Shown here piece by piece: positions 46,088 through 56,113 of a stretch of 64,000 nucleotides of DNA (positions are counted from its first letter, which is position 1; each line of letters begins with the position of its first letter). A program made the position numbers and the translations under genes. The DNA is from Lujinxingia litoralis (lineage in GTDB: Bacteria > Myxococcota_A > Bradymonadia > Bradymonadales > Bradymonadaceae), in the NCBI RefSeq assembly GCF_003260125.1, contig NZ_QHKO01000006.1:181631-245630 (forward strand), read 5' to 3'. The notes under the pieces are model-generated. The model was not told the DNA's origin and did not search any database. It saw only the letters and a list, made by a program, of their open reading frames with translations.

Positions 46088-46120
46088 CGCGCGCCCCTGC
46101 CTGTCAGGCAGGGGCGCGCG
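46088..46120. repeat. Perfect 33-nt palindrome with 1-nt loop
   Basis: CGCGCGCCCCTGCCTG (46088-46103), T, CAGGCAGGGGCGCGCG (46105-46120). It lies between the two duplicated genes, just before AGGAG and the start at 46138. Its left arm resembles the terminator region after the first lipoprotein, but there is no T run. Confidence 0.85.
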
Positions 46121-46137
46121 ACTTCAGGAGTCCCGCG

Positions 46138-48534
46138 ATGTTCTCATGGATGGGCCGTGTTGGCCTTGTATTCTGTATGGTCGTTCTTGTTGCTGCCTGC
46201 AACGCCGATGGCGATGGTCCCCTTACCGACGATCACCAGGAGCCCACAAGCTGCACCTCCGATGAGGACTGCGACTCCGGGCTCTGTCTGGCCGACACGC
46301 AGGTCTGCGCCGCCACCTGCGAAGACACCTGCGACGGCGACCTCGTCTGCACCGAGGGCCACTGCCTGCCCGACGATTACTGCGATGAGGGCTTTGGACC
46401 GGGCTGTGCCCCCGCCACCTGTGAGCCCGGCTGCCACGCCGACGCCACCTGCGACCTGGAAGCCGAAGGCGGTCCCTCCTGCGCCTGCAACCCCGGCTTT
46501 GAGGGCGACGGCCTCGACTGCACCATCGTCGAGACGAACCCCTGCCTCACCGACAACGGCGGCTGCGGCGATCCGGAGCTCGTGCAATGCGACGCCATCG
46601 AGGGCGGCGAGGGCGGCGAACTTGTGGCGGAGTGCACGACGATCAACCCTTGCCTGGAAGATAACGGCGGCTGCGGCGACGCAGCGTTCTTTGCCTGCAC
46701 CCACACCGCCGTGGGTGAGGCGGAGTGCAGCGCGATCGACCCCTGCCTCAGCGAGAACGGCGGCTGCGGCGACGCCGAGTTTTTCCAATGTGACGCGATG
46801 GAAGATGCTGAGAGCGGCCGTCTCATCGCGGAGTGCAGCGTGATCGACCCCTGCCTCAGCGAGAACGGCGGCTGCGGGGAGGCGGAGTATTTCCAGTGTG
46901 ACGCCATCGAAGACGTCGAGAGCGGCGGTCTGCTGGCGGAGTGCAGCGCGATCGACCCCTGCCTCAGCGACAACGGCGGCTGCGGTGTGCCGGAGTATTT
47001 CCAGTGCGACGCCATCGAGGATGCCGAGGGCGGCCACCTCGTCGCGGAGTGCAGCGCGATCGACCCCTGCCTCAGCGACAACGGGGGCTGCGGCGCCGCC
47101 GAGTATTTCCAATGCGACGCCATCGAGGACGCCGAGGGCGGCCACCTCGTCGCGGAGTGCAGCGCGATCAACCCCTGCCTCACCGACAACGGCGGCTGCG
47201 GCGACCCGGCCCTCGTGCAATGCGACGCCATCGAGGACGCCGAGGGCGGCCACCTCGTTGCGGAGTGCACCACGATCAACCCCTGCCTCAGCGACAACGG
47301 TGGCTGCGGTGCCCCGGAGTTCTTCACCTGCACCAACACCGAGGTCGGGGTGGGCGAATGTGCCGACGTCGACCTCTGCGCCGACGATAACGGGGGCTGC
47401 GGCGATCCCACCCTTCATCGGTGCGTGCTTCGCTCCGGCGAGTTGCCCCTGTGTCGCCTGGCCATCGAAACGTGCACGTACGATTACGAGGCACCGCTCT
47501 TACACGATGTCTTTGTCACCAACGATGCTCCCGACCAGAACTTCAACCGTGAGTTCCTCACGGCCAACCCGTCGGGTTATGTCTTCGACTTTAGCTCGGG
47601 GCTCTATCCTTTTGTGCAGCGCGGCATTCATAGGAGCCTGTTGCAATTTGATCTGAGCGCGCTCCCGAGCAACGCCACCATTCATGACGCAGCATTCTAC
47701 TTCTACGCCTTCGACAACGTACGTGACGGGGGAGTGGTGGACGTGCAGCTCCCCTATACCGAATCGCCACTGGACCTGGCCTCGATCACCTGGTTGGACG
47801 CGCGATCGGAGTCATATTACCCCCTTTTGAACAGCGTCTCACTCGACGCGACCTCGCCGGGGGAGGTCGTCGAAACCGCCTTCTCGAGTTCACGTCTCAA
47901 CATGGTAGCGGCTGAGGGCAAAGAGCGGGGAGAGCTGACCCTGACGTTGAGCTCCCTCAACGCTACCGCGAGGTTTTTCTCCAGCGAGCATCCCGAACAG
48001 GCCTACCACCCGCGCCTGGAGCTGCAGGTTCAGGCGTGTTTTGAGCGGGTCAACCCGGCTCAAAAAAGCGCCATGGTGAGCGCGTTCTTTTCCGACAGGG
48101 TTTTTGAGGAGTCGGTGGAGCTCTTTGCCAATTCGCTGGGGGGCGACGAGTTCTACCTGCGCTTTGACTTCAGCGGCGTGCCCGCCAACGCGCAGATTGT
48201 CGATGTTCGCCTGACGCTGCACCCCCGAAGCGTGTGGGAAGAGAGCAACCTGATGCTCGACGCGCTCACCGAGCCCTGGGAGCCCGGCGTCGTCACCTAC
48301 AACACGCGCCCGGCGTCCACGGGTGTGCCCCTGGACACCGCCACGCTGGCGAACGGCTCCCGGGAGGTGGTGGAGATGGAGAGCGATGCGCTCTTTGCCC
48401 ACGTCCTGGAGCGCTACGAGGCCGGTCAGACCGTGGACCTGCGCGTCAGCGCCCTCCTGGGAGACACCGCCTTCCATGGCAGCGAGGCCCTTAACACCGC
48501 GCTGCGTCCTCGACTGACGGTGGTTTACGAGTAA
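46138..48534 (+). CDS. Lipoprotein with nine EGF-like DNGGCG units and DNRLRE-like domains
   Basis: A 798-residue protein with lipobox VAAC. The N-terminal 250 or so residues are almost the same as in the gene at 43777. Nine DNGGCG units follow, the middle ones very similar to each other, then two DNRLRE-like domains (RSLLQFDLSALPS, FYLRFDFSGVPA). The DNRLRE half is less similar to its neighbour than the EGF-like half, which suggests different selection or gene conversion at the N-terminus. It probably sits at the cell surface. Confidence 0.9.
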   Translation: MFSWMGRVGLVFCMVVLVAACNADGDGPLTDDHQEPTSCTSDEDCDSGLCLADTQVCAATCEDTCDGDLVCTEGHCLPDDYCDEGFGPGCAPATCEPGCHADATCDLEAEGGPSCACNPGFEGDGLDCTIVETNPCLTDNGGCGDPELVQCDAIEGGEGGELVAECTTINPCLEDNGGCGDAAFFACTHTAVGEAECSAIDPCLSENGGCGDAEFFQCDAMEDAESGRLIAECSVIDPCLSENGGCGEAEYFQCDAIEDVESGGLLAECSAIDPCLSDNGGCGVPEYFQCDAIEDAEGGHLVAECSAIDPCLSDNGGCGAAEYFQCDAIEDAEGGHLVAECSAINPCLTDNGGCGDPALVQCDAIEDAEGGHLVAECTTINPCLSDNGGCGAPEFFTCTNTEVGVGECADVDLCADDNGGCGDPTLHRCVLRSGELPLCRLAIETCTYDYEAPLLHDVFVTNDAPDQNFNREFLTANPSGYVFDFSSGLYPFVQRGIHRSLLQFDLSALPSNATIHDAAFYFYAFDNVRDGGVVDVQLPYTESPLDLASITWLDARSESYYPLLNSVSLDATSPGEVVETAFSSSRLNMVAAEGKERGELTLTLSSLNATARFFSSEHPEQAYHPRLELQVQACFERVNPAQKSAMVSAFFSDRVFEESVELFANSLGGDEFYLRFDFSGVPANAQIVDVRLTLHPRSVWEESNLMLDALTEPWEPGVVTYNTRPASTGVPLDTATLANGSREVVEMESDALFAHVLERYEAGQTVDLRVSALLGDTAFHGSEALNTALRPRLTVVYE

Positions 48535-48594
48535 AGCTTACGACGCCGTCAACGAGAGCTCACGGCGTCATAAAGAGCCCGAGTGCCACACCTT

Positions 48595-48628
48595 CCGAAG
48601 CGCCCCTTGTGGGCGCTTCGGGCGTTTC
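48595..48628 (+). terminator. Terminator after the third EGF-like lipoprotein
   Basis: CCGAAGCGCCC (48595-48605) pairs with GGGCGCTTCGG (48611-48621), followed by GCGTTTCC. A second hairpin, ACGCCGT/ACGGCGT, lies just before it at 48543-48568. Confidence 0.65.
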
Positions 48629-48723
48629 CTGGGGGGCTTGCCTCGGCCACGCCTTGCATATAGGCCGCGTGGTGGGGGATAGAGGGGGCCTGGTCATCAC
48701 CTTTTCCGGTTCCGGAGCGTCCT

Positions 48724-50292
48724 ATGGTGGAGCACGTGTGCCCGAAGCATCGTCGATCGAGAATGTGGCAGCGCCCGACCGGGTGGCTGGGCCTCCTGGT
48801 GCTGGTTGGCCTGAGTCTGGGGCCGGGCGGGCCGCTCCAGGCCCAACCCACCAGCGACGCCACCGAGGAGCAGCTGGAGGCGACGCTCCAGGCCTACGTC
48901 GACCAGGGTCATGCCCGGGGCGTGGCCGTCTGGCGTCGCGACGCCGAGGGCCGAGAGGTCCGCGCGTCGGTGGGCCTGGAGCAGCCGGTGGCGCAGGCGC
49001 GCTGGGACGCGGGCTCGATCACCAAGGTGTTCACCGCCGTGCTGCTGGCCGATCTGGAGTTGCAGGGGAAGGTGCAGCTCGACGCGCCGATCGCCGCCTG
49101 GCTGCCCGAAGGCTGTGAGCCGGCGGCCGACGTGGCCACGATCACCTTTGAGGAGCTCGCCACCCACCGCTCGGGGCTGCCGCGGCTGGCGCCCTCGGGC
49201 CCGGGGATGCGGCGGCCGCTGCTGCGGCGCTCCGACCCTTACGCGGGGGCCACCCCCGAGGAGATCTTTGAGGCCCTCTGCACCCTGCCCCGGGGCCAGC
49301 TGGCGACCCGCGGCGAGGTGGCGTACTCCAACTTTGCGGTAGCTCTGTTGGGGCAGGTGCTGGCGCGGGCCAGCGGCAGTGGCCTGAGCTATCAGGAGCT
49401 GATCACCGCGCGGGTGCTCCAGCCGCTGGGCTTAACCCAGAGCTCCTTTGCCCCGGAGGGCCCCCACCAGGAGCCCGGGTACCGCGCCAACCTCACCCGG
49501 GCCGGCGCCTGGCAGATGGACGCCTACGACCCGGCCGGGGGCCTGCGCCTGACCCTCGGGGATCTGGCCCGCTTTGCCACCGCCGGCCTGCAGGCCGACT
49601 TCCCCCCGCTGGCGCGCACCCTGGAGCCGCGCCATTCCAAAGATGGCGAGCCCCTGGTGGCGCTGGGTTGGTTCCTGCGCGAGATCGCGCGCCCCGATGG
49701 CCAGGGCAACGAGCGCATCTGGTGGCATAACGGAGGCACCGGCGGCTACTACTCCTTTGTGGCCTTTGCCCCGGAGTCGGGCCGGGCCATCGCCTTTTTG
49801 AGCAACTCCCACCAGACCAACGACTTCCCGCTGCGCCTGCTCGAAAACCCGGCCGCCCCCCCCGAAAAGCCCGAGTCGGCGCTCTTCTTTGTCATCATCG
49901 GCCTCGTGTTGCCCTGGCTGGCCCCCGAGGCCTTCTGGCGCCTGCGCCGCCGCCTCACACGCCCCCCGTCGCCGGCCGGGGCCCGGGAGGCCCCCCGGCC
50001 CCGGGGGCTCAAAGCCCTCTTCCCCACCCGACCAGCTGGCCGCCTCGATGCGCTGACCACGGCCCTGGAAGCCACCTTTTACCTGACGCTGACCTACCAG
50101 CTGGGCGCCTGGCAGGTGCTGACCCTGGGCCCCTGGCTCCTGGCCCTGGCGCTGACCCTGGCGCTGGGCGTGTGGACGGTGCCGGCGCTGGCAAAGGCCC
50201 CCTGGTTTGGTCGTCCCGGGCTCCGGGGCCGGGTGATGACCCTGGTGGGGCTGGGGGTGGGGGTGGTGTTGGTGGTGTGGGTGGTGGGGTGA
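48724..50292 (+). CDS. Serine beta-lactamase-fold hydrolase (class C / AmpC-like, PBP-like)
   Basis: A 522-residue protein. A signal peptide (WLGLLVLVGLSLGPGGPLQA) is followed by a serine-hydrolase domain with SITK (S-x-x-K, about residues 98-101), YSN (about 200-202) and a later HNGG segment that replaces the usual KTG box. This is the PF00144 pattern of AmpC-like enzymes, esterases and peptidases. The last ~130 residues add membrane spans (FFVIIGLVLPWLAP, then several at the C-terminus). So it is a membrane-anchored exported hydrolase; the substrate is unknown. Confidence 0.82.
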   Translation: MVEHVCPKHRRSRMWQRPTGWLGLLVLVGLSLGPGGPLQAQPTSDATEEQLEATLQAYVDQGHARGVAVWRRDAEGREVRASVGLEQPVAQARWDAGSITKVFTAVLLADLELQGKVQLDAPIAAWLPEGCEPAADVATITFEELATHRSGLPRLAPSGPGMRRPLLRRSDPYAGATPEEIFEALCTLPRGQLATRGEVAYSNFAVALLGQVLARASGSGLSYQELITARVLQPLGLTQSSFAPEGPHQEPGYRANLTRAGAWQMDAYDPAGGLRLTLGDLARFATAGLQADFPPLARTLEPRHSKDGEPLVALGWFLREIARPDGQGNERIWWHNGGTGGYYSFVAFAPESGRAIAFLSNSHQTNDFPLRLLENPAAPPEKPESALFFVIIGLVLPWLAPEAFWRLRRRLTRPPSPAGAREAPRPRGLKALFPTRPAGRLDALTTALEATFYLTLTYQLGAWQVLTLGPWLLALALTLALGVWTVPALAKAPWFGRPGLRGRVMTLVGLGVGVVLVVWVVG

Positions 50293-50410
50293 GGGGGGAC
50301 TACAGAAGTGCATATGTGGCCCCCCCGGAAGGGGGGGAATGCAAACGCTCATTTCGGGAGCCCTTGTTGAGAGCCTGCTGAACCCCCGGACATCCCGGCG
50401 TTAAGACACG

Positions 50411-50440
50411 AAGACACCCTTTTCAGGGTGTCTTTTTTGT
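50411..50440 (+). terminator. Intrinsic terminator upstream of the cas operon
   Basis: AAGACACCCT (50411-50420) pairs with AGGGTGTCTT (50425-50434) around TTTC, followed by TTTTGTTTTTTG. It isolates the cas operon from the upstream gene. Confidence 0.9.
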
Positions 50441-50470
50441 TTTTTGATCGTCAGGGGTGAAAAAGGAAGG

Positions 50471-50499
50471 TTGAAATAATGTAACGCAGGGGGTTTACT
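50471..50499 (+). promoter_or_regulatory. Candidate promoter of the cas operon
   Basis: TTGAAA (50471-50476) and TTTACT (50494-50499), separated by 17 nt, resemble sigma-70 -35 and -10 hexamers. They lie about 40 nt before the cas3 start and downstream of the terminator. Predicted by eye only. Confidence 0.45.
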
Positions 50500-50539
50500 A
50501 CGCCCATCGACAGAGATGCAGGACGACTCGGAGGGATCG

Positions 50540-52936
50540 ATGGGATACGTGGATTTCTTTCAAGCGCTTACAGGTGCGGTGCCCTATCCGTATCAGTGTG
50601 CGCTTAGTGAAGGTGGCTGGCCCGACCTGGTGGATGTGCCCACCGGGCTGGGGAAGACGGCCGCGATCGGGGTGGCCTGGCTCTATCGGCGTAGCCTAGG
50701 AGAGGCCGATACGCCGCGGCGTCTGGTCTGGTGTTTGCCGATGCGCTCGCTGGTAGAGCAGACTCACGCGGCATTTTCCGCCTGGGTGGAGAAGGCCGCC
50801 GAGCATTTTGAGCAGGTGCCCACGGTCAACATGCTGATGGGGGGGAACCAGGAGCTGGACTGGGCCCAGGAGCCTGAGCGCGACGCGGTGATCATCGGCA
50901 CTCAAGACATGCTCCTCTCCCGGGCGTTGATGCGGGGTTATGGCATGAGCCGCTACGCCTGGCCGATGCACTATGCCTGGCTACATAACGACGCGCTCTG
51001 GGTCTTTGATGAGACGCAGCTCATGGGCGTGAGCGTACCCACCAGCGCCCAGCTCCAGGGGTTTCGCGACCGGTTGGGCACGGCCCGGCCCACGCATTCG
51101 ATCTGGATGAGCGCGACCCTGAGCGCGCGCGACCTGCACACGGTCGACCACCGACCCGGCGACGAGGGCTGGCGAACCCATCGACTGGGCTCCCTCGATG
51201 AAGCGCACGACGCTGTACGCCAGCGCACCGGCGCTACCAAGGCTCTGCACAAGGCCCCCCCCACACTAACTCGCGACGTGACTAAAAATGGCGAGGGGCT
51301 TGAGGAACTCGCCGCGGCCATTCTCGACGCTCACATCGACGACTCTCTTACCCTGGTGGTGCTCAACCGGGTGTCGCGCGCGCAGATGCTCTTTGAGGAG
51401 CTCCAGAAGGTCGCCGGAGACGTGCCAGTGACGCTCTTGCACTCCCGCTTTCGCGCTGCCGAGCGTGGCGAGCACGCCCGGGCGCTTCAGGCTCCAGGGG
51501 GGCGTATCATCGTGGCCACCCAGGTGATCGAGGCCGGCGTCGACATCTCGGCGCGCACCCTCTTTAGCGAGCTGGCTCCCTGGCCCTCTTTCGTGCAGCG
51601 CGTGGGTCGATGCAACCGCTACGGGGAGTTCGACGATGCCCGCGTCTTCTGGATCGATCTCAGGGCGGAGAACGAAAAAGACGGCGACGTGCTCCTGCCC
51701 TACACCTTTGAGGAACTCAACGGCGCCCGCACTATTCTGAGCTCACTCGACGATGTGGGCCCCGAGCGCGTGCGCGCCATCGACTGGCAGCCCCCGCAGA
51801 CGATTTACCCCGTTCTGCGTCGCCGCGATCTGCTCGAGCTCTTCGACACCACTGCCGATTTGAGTGGCAACGATCTCGATGTGTCGCGCTACATCCGCGA
51901 GGGCAACGACACCGACGTGTCTTTCTTCTGGCGAGCTCTCCAGGGGGAACCGCCGCATGCCGAGCTTCCCGAGCCCCGGGCTGAGGAGCTCTGCCGGGTG
52001 GCGATCGGGCCGGCGAAGGACTTTGCGACAAAGGATAAGAAGAAGAGCGAAGCCTGGCGTTTCGACCCCCTGGGGGAGCGCTGGGTCAAGGTGACCAAGC
52101 TGGCGCCGCCGCGTCCCGGGGAGGTGCTGCTGGTCGACTCGGCCACCGGAGGCTACGACCCGCAGCGCGGATTTATCGGGCTACCAAAGGGCAAGTTTGA
52201 GCCGGTGCCCGAGCTTCGCCTGGCGGACGAGGCCTCGGCGGTTGCCCGAATGAATGACGATCCGCGCACCTACACCGGTGCCTGGCAGAGTCTGGCCGAG
52301 CATAGCGCCGATGTGGTGGCGCAGGCCGAGCAGGTCGCCGAAGCCTTTGAATTGCCGGAGCGTTGGCAGCGCTGGTTGTTGGAGGCCGCGCGCTGGCATG
52401 ACGTGGGTAAGTCGCACCCGGTGTTTCAGCAGATGTTGCTTACCCCGGCTGCAGGGAGCCAGGAGCCCCCGGCCGACCCGGACATCCTCTGGGCCAAGTC
52501 GGCGCATCGCCGCGGACGCTACCAGCGTAAGTACTTCCGCCATGAGCTGGCCTCGGCGCTGGCCTTTCTGGCCGAGCATCCCCCCGGACGCGACACCAAC
52601 GCGGTGGCCTACATGATCGCCGCCCACCACGGGAAGGTGCGCCTGAGCCTGCGCTCGCTGCCGGCCGAAGACGCCCCCGAAGACGGGCGCCTCTTTGCCC
52701 GCGGGGTGCATCAGGGCGACGCCCTGCCGGTGATCCCGCTGGACGAGGCCACCACCCTGGGGCCCTTCACCCTCGACCTCTCCCCGATGCGTCTGGGGCA
52801 GGGCTCCTGGCTGGAGCGCTGCCTCGACCTGCGCGACGCCCCGGAGCTGGGCCCCTTTTGCCTGGCCTGGCTCGAATCCCTGCTTCGCCTGGCCGACCAG
52901 CGCGCCAGCGCACTCGCTACTCAGGAGGCCCGATGA
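50540..52936 (+). CDS. cas3: Cas3 helicase-nuclease with C-terminal HD domain (type I-G)
   Basis: About 798 residues from the ATG after GGAGG at 50530-50534; an in-frame ATG eight codons upstream is weaker. The SF2 helicase comes first: Walker A TGLGKT (35-40), DEAD-box-like DETQ (157-160), SAT (191-193) and motif VI QRVGRCNR (353-360). The HD nuclease is at the C-terminus: H588 (LAEHSADV), HD620-621 in ARWHDVGK, H668 (FRHELAS) and HH696-697 (AAHHGK). This order is known for type I-G Cas3. It degrades target DNA after the crRNA complex binds. The stop overlaps the csx17 start by 4 nt. Confidence 0.95.
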   Translation: MGYVDFFQALTGAVPYPYQCALSEGGWPDLVDVPTGLGKTAAIGVAWLYRRSLGEADTPRRLVWCLPMRSLVEQTHAAFSAWVEKAAEHFEQVPTVNMLMGGNQELDWAQEPERDAVIIGTQDMLLSRALMRGYGMSRYAWPMHYAWLHNDALWVFDETQLMGVSVPTSAQLQGFRDRLGTARPTHSIWMSATLSARDLHTVDHRPGDEGWRTHRLGSLDEAHDAVRQRTGATKALHKAPPTLTRDVTKNGEGLEELAAAILDAHIDDSLTLVVLNRVSRAQMLFEELQKVAGDVPVTLLHSRFRAAERGEHARALQAPGGRIIVATQVIEAGVDISARTLFSELAPWPSFVQRVGRCNRYGEFDDARVFWIDLRAENEKDGDVLLPYTFEELNGARTILSSLDDVGPERVRAIDWQPPQTIYPVLRRRDLLELFDTTADLSGNDLDVSRYIREGNDTDVSFFWRALQGEPPHAELPEPRAEELCRVAIGPAKDFATKDKKKSEAWRFDPLGERWVKVTKLAPPRPGEVLLVDSATGGYDPQRGFIGLPKGKFEPVPELRLADEASAVARMNDDPRTYTGAWQSLAEHSADVVAQAEQVAEAFELPERWQRWLLEAARWHDVGKSHPVFQQMLLTPAAGSQEPPADPDILWAKSAHRRGRYQRKYFRHELASALAFLAEHPPGRDTNAVAYMIAAHHGKVRLSLRSLPAEDAPEDGRLFARGVHQGDALPVIPLDEATTLGPFTLDLSPMRLGQGSWLERCLDLRDAPELGPFCLAWLESLLRLADQRASALATQEAR

Positions 52937-55080
52937 ACCCCACGCACACGCTTACGTTGAGCGGCTGCAAGCCCTCCCCGCTGGCCCATTACCTCAAGTC
53001 GCTGGCCGTGCTTCGCCTGGTCGCCGAGCAGGCCGACCCTCTGGCCCGCGGCTACTGGAAAGACGAGCGCTTTCATCTGGTCAGCCGCCTGACCCGACCC
53101 GAGCTGCTCTCGTTTTTTCTCAATGACTATCAGCCCTCGCCGGTGATCGCGCCGTGGAATGGGGGCAGCGGGTTTAGCCCTAAAGACAACACCGATGCGA
53201 TGGAAGCGATCATGGCCGGAGCGTCATCGCGCCATGCCTGCTATCGGCAGACGATCGCCACTGCAAAGGGGGTTCGTGAGCGCCTTGGAATTGAACTCAA
53301 GGTGTCGTCGGCGGATGAGAAGGCCACACTCCTAACCGGGTGTCGGGCTTCGCTCCCCGATGAGGCGCTCGACTGGTTTGATGCGGCGGTAGTGTTGCTG
53401 GATGACGGGCCATCGTATCCGCCCTTGTTGGGAACCGGCGGCAACGATGGTCGTCTGGATTTTACTAATAACTACATGCAGCGTCTCAATGACGTGGTGG
53501 ACCCTGATAGCGGGCTTCCGACGCCGATGGCCGCTGCCTGGCTAGAGGCGGCGCTTTATGGCGCTTCGGTCGATGCGCTGGGGCGAAAGCAGTCCATCGG
53601 ACAGTTTTTCCCGGGGGCGGCAGGGGGGGCCAACGCCACGCAGGGGTTTGACGCCGACTCCCTCATCAACCCCTGGGATTTTGTGCTGATGCTCGAGGGA
53701 GCGTTGCTCTTTGCCGCGGCATCATCGCGACGTCTGGAGAGCGCGAGGGGAGGGGCGATGAGCGCGCCCTTTACGGTGCGGGCGTCCGGCGTGGGCTACG
53801 GCAGCTCCAGTGGTGCCGACAGTGGCGATTCTCGTGGCGAAATCTGGTTGCCCTTGTGGTCGCAGCCGAGCACGTATCACGAGTTGAGGGCGCTGTTTTC
53901 GGAGGGGCGAGTGACCGTGAGTCAGCGCCCGGCCCAAAACGGGGTGGACTTTGCGCGTGCAGTCGCCTCGCTGGGGGTGGATCGGGGGCTTGTCGCCTTT
54001 GAGCGCACCGGGTTTCAGTTGCGCAACGGTCTGGCCTACTTCGCGATCCCGCTGGGGCGCATCCCCGTGCAGCGAAACGCCCGCGTCGATCTGCTCAACG
54101 CCATCGATCCCTGGCTGGATCGTTTCTTTCGGCAGGCCGGGGCGAAGACGGCACCGGGGAGAGTGGCTTCGGCGGCGCGTCAACTCGAAGAAGCGATCTT
54201 TGAGCTCAGTGCGCAGCAGGCAGGGCAGGGCGGCGCGCCGCTCCTGGGGCTCTTGCTGGCGTTGGGCAACGCGCAACGCGCGCTGGCGGGAAGCTATGCC
54301 TGGAGTAGGGAGCAGGACGGGCTGAAGCCCCTGGTGCTCAAAGACCCGCGCTGGGTGCTTGATGCCTACGAGCAGAGCGCGGAGTTTCGGCTGGCCGCGG
54401 CGCTGGCGAGCCTGCGTGGGCGCTATGGTAGCGGGGGCGACGCTAACAAAGGGCGCCAGCGCGTGTTTCGCGAGCATCTGGAGCCGGTGGAGCCCACCAG
54501 GGACGGCTGGCGCTGGGCCGAGAACCACAGCCGCGACGTGGTGTGGAACGACGCCCGACCGGTGGAGAGCATGCAGGCGGTGTTGAAGCGCCGGCTGATT
54601 CTGGCCAGCCAGGCCGGCTGCCCCCATTGGCCCGACACGGGAGGGCGCAGCGCGCGACTGGAGGACGTCACCGCCTTTATCGAGGGGCGCATCGACGAGC
54701 GGAAGTTTGGCGCGTTGGTGACGGCTTTGAGCCTGATGGAAAGCCTCCCGGCGTTGCCCGCGCCGGAGCTAGAAACCTGGGGGCCTGATGCCATCTATGG
54801 CCTGCTCAAGCTCTGCTTTGCCGGCTGGCCGGTGCGCGAGCAGCACCTGCCCATTCACAGCGCCATCATCTACCGGGCGCTCTCCGGAGCGCCGCAGGCT
54901 CTGAGCATCGCCGCTCGTCGGCTGCGGGCCAGCGGGCTGCCGCCAGCGGTCGGGGCGGTGCACGCCAGCCCCGAGCAGCTGCGCCGAGCCAGCGCCGCGC
55001 TCCTCTTTCCGCTGGCCTCCCGCGACATCGATTATCTGGCCCGGGGGCTGCTGCGCCCGGCGCGTGAGCAGGCCGATTAA
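52933..55080 (+). CDS. csx17: Csx17 / type I-G large subunit (Cas8-like)
   Basis: About 715 residues. The start ATG overlaps the cas3 stop (ATGA). The opening LTLSGCKPSPLAHYLKSLAVLRLVAEQAD is the Csx17 signature, and the body has mixed helical/beta character without a nuclease motif. Csx17 is the large subunit (Cas8u2) of the I-G effector, expected to take part in PAM recognition and Cas3 recruitment. Its length is typical of the family. Confidence 0.93.
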   Translation: MNPTHTLTLSGCKPSPLAHYLKSLAVLRLVAEQADPLARGYWKDERFHLVSRLTRPELLSFFLNDYQPSPVIAPWNGGSGFSPKDNTDAMEAIMAGASSRHACYRQTIATAKGVRERLGIELKVSSADEKATLLTGCRASLPDEALDWFDAAVVLLDDGPSYPPLLGTGGNDGRLDFTNNYMQRLNDVVDPDSGLPTPMAAAWLEAALYGASVDALGRKQSIGQFFPGAAGGANATQGFDADSLINPWDFVLMLEGALLFAAASSRRLESARGGAMSAPFTVRASGVGYGSSSGADSGDSRGEIWLPLWSQPSTYHELRALFSEGRVTVSQRPAQNGVDFARAVASLGVDRGLVAFERTGFQLRNGLAYFAIPLGRIPVQRNARVDLLNAIDPWLDRFFRQAGAKTAPGRVASAARQLEEAIFELSAQQAGQGGAPLLGLLLALGNAQRALAGSYAWSREQDGLKPLVLKDPRWVLDAYEQSAEFRLAAALASLRGRYGSGGDANKGRQRVFREHLEPVEPTRDGWRWAENHSRDVVWNDARPVESMQAVLKRRLILASQAGCPHWPDTGGRSARLEDVTAFIEGRIDERKFGALVTALSLMESLPALPAPELETWGPDAIYGLLKLCFAGWPVREQHLPIHSAIIYRALSGAPQALSIAARRLRASGLPPAVGAVHASPEQLRRASAALLFPLASRDIDYLARGLLRPAREQAD

Positions 55081-55133
55081 GTTGCCTGTTTTATAAGTGT
55101 TTTGCCCGCGTTGTACTTCACTCTCACCTGTGA

Positions 55134-56105
<972 letters not shown>

Positions 56106-56113
56106 GATCCCTT

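Noticed and set aside
43783..47418. Long minus-strand open frames across the EGF-like lipoproteins
   Set aside because: They exist because the sense strand is repetitive and GC-rich; the sense strand has lipoprotein signals, Cys motifs and ribosome-binding sites.
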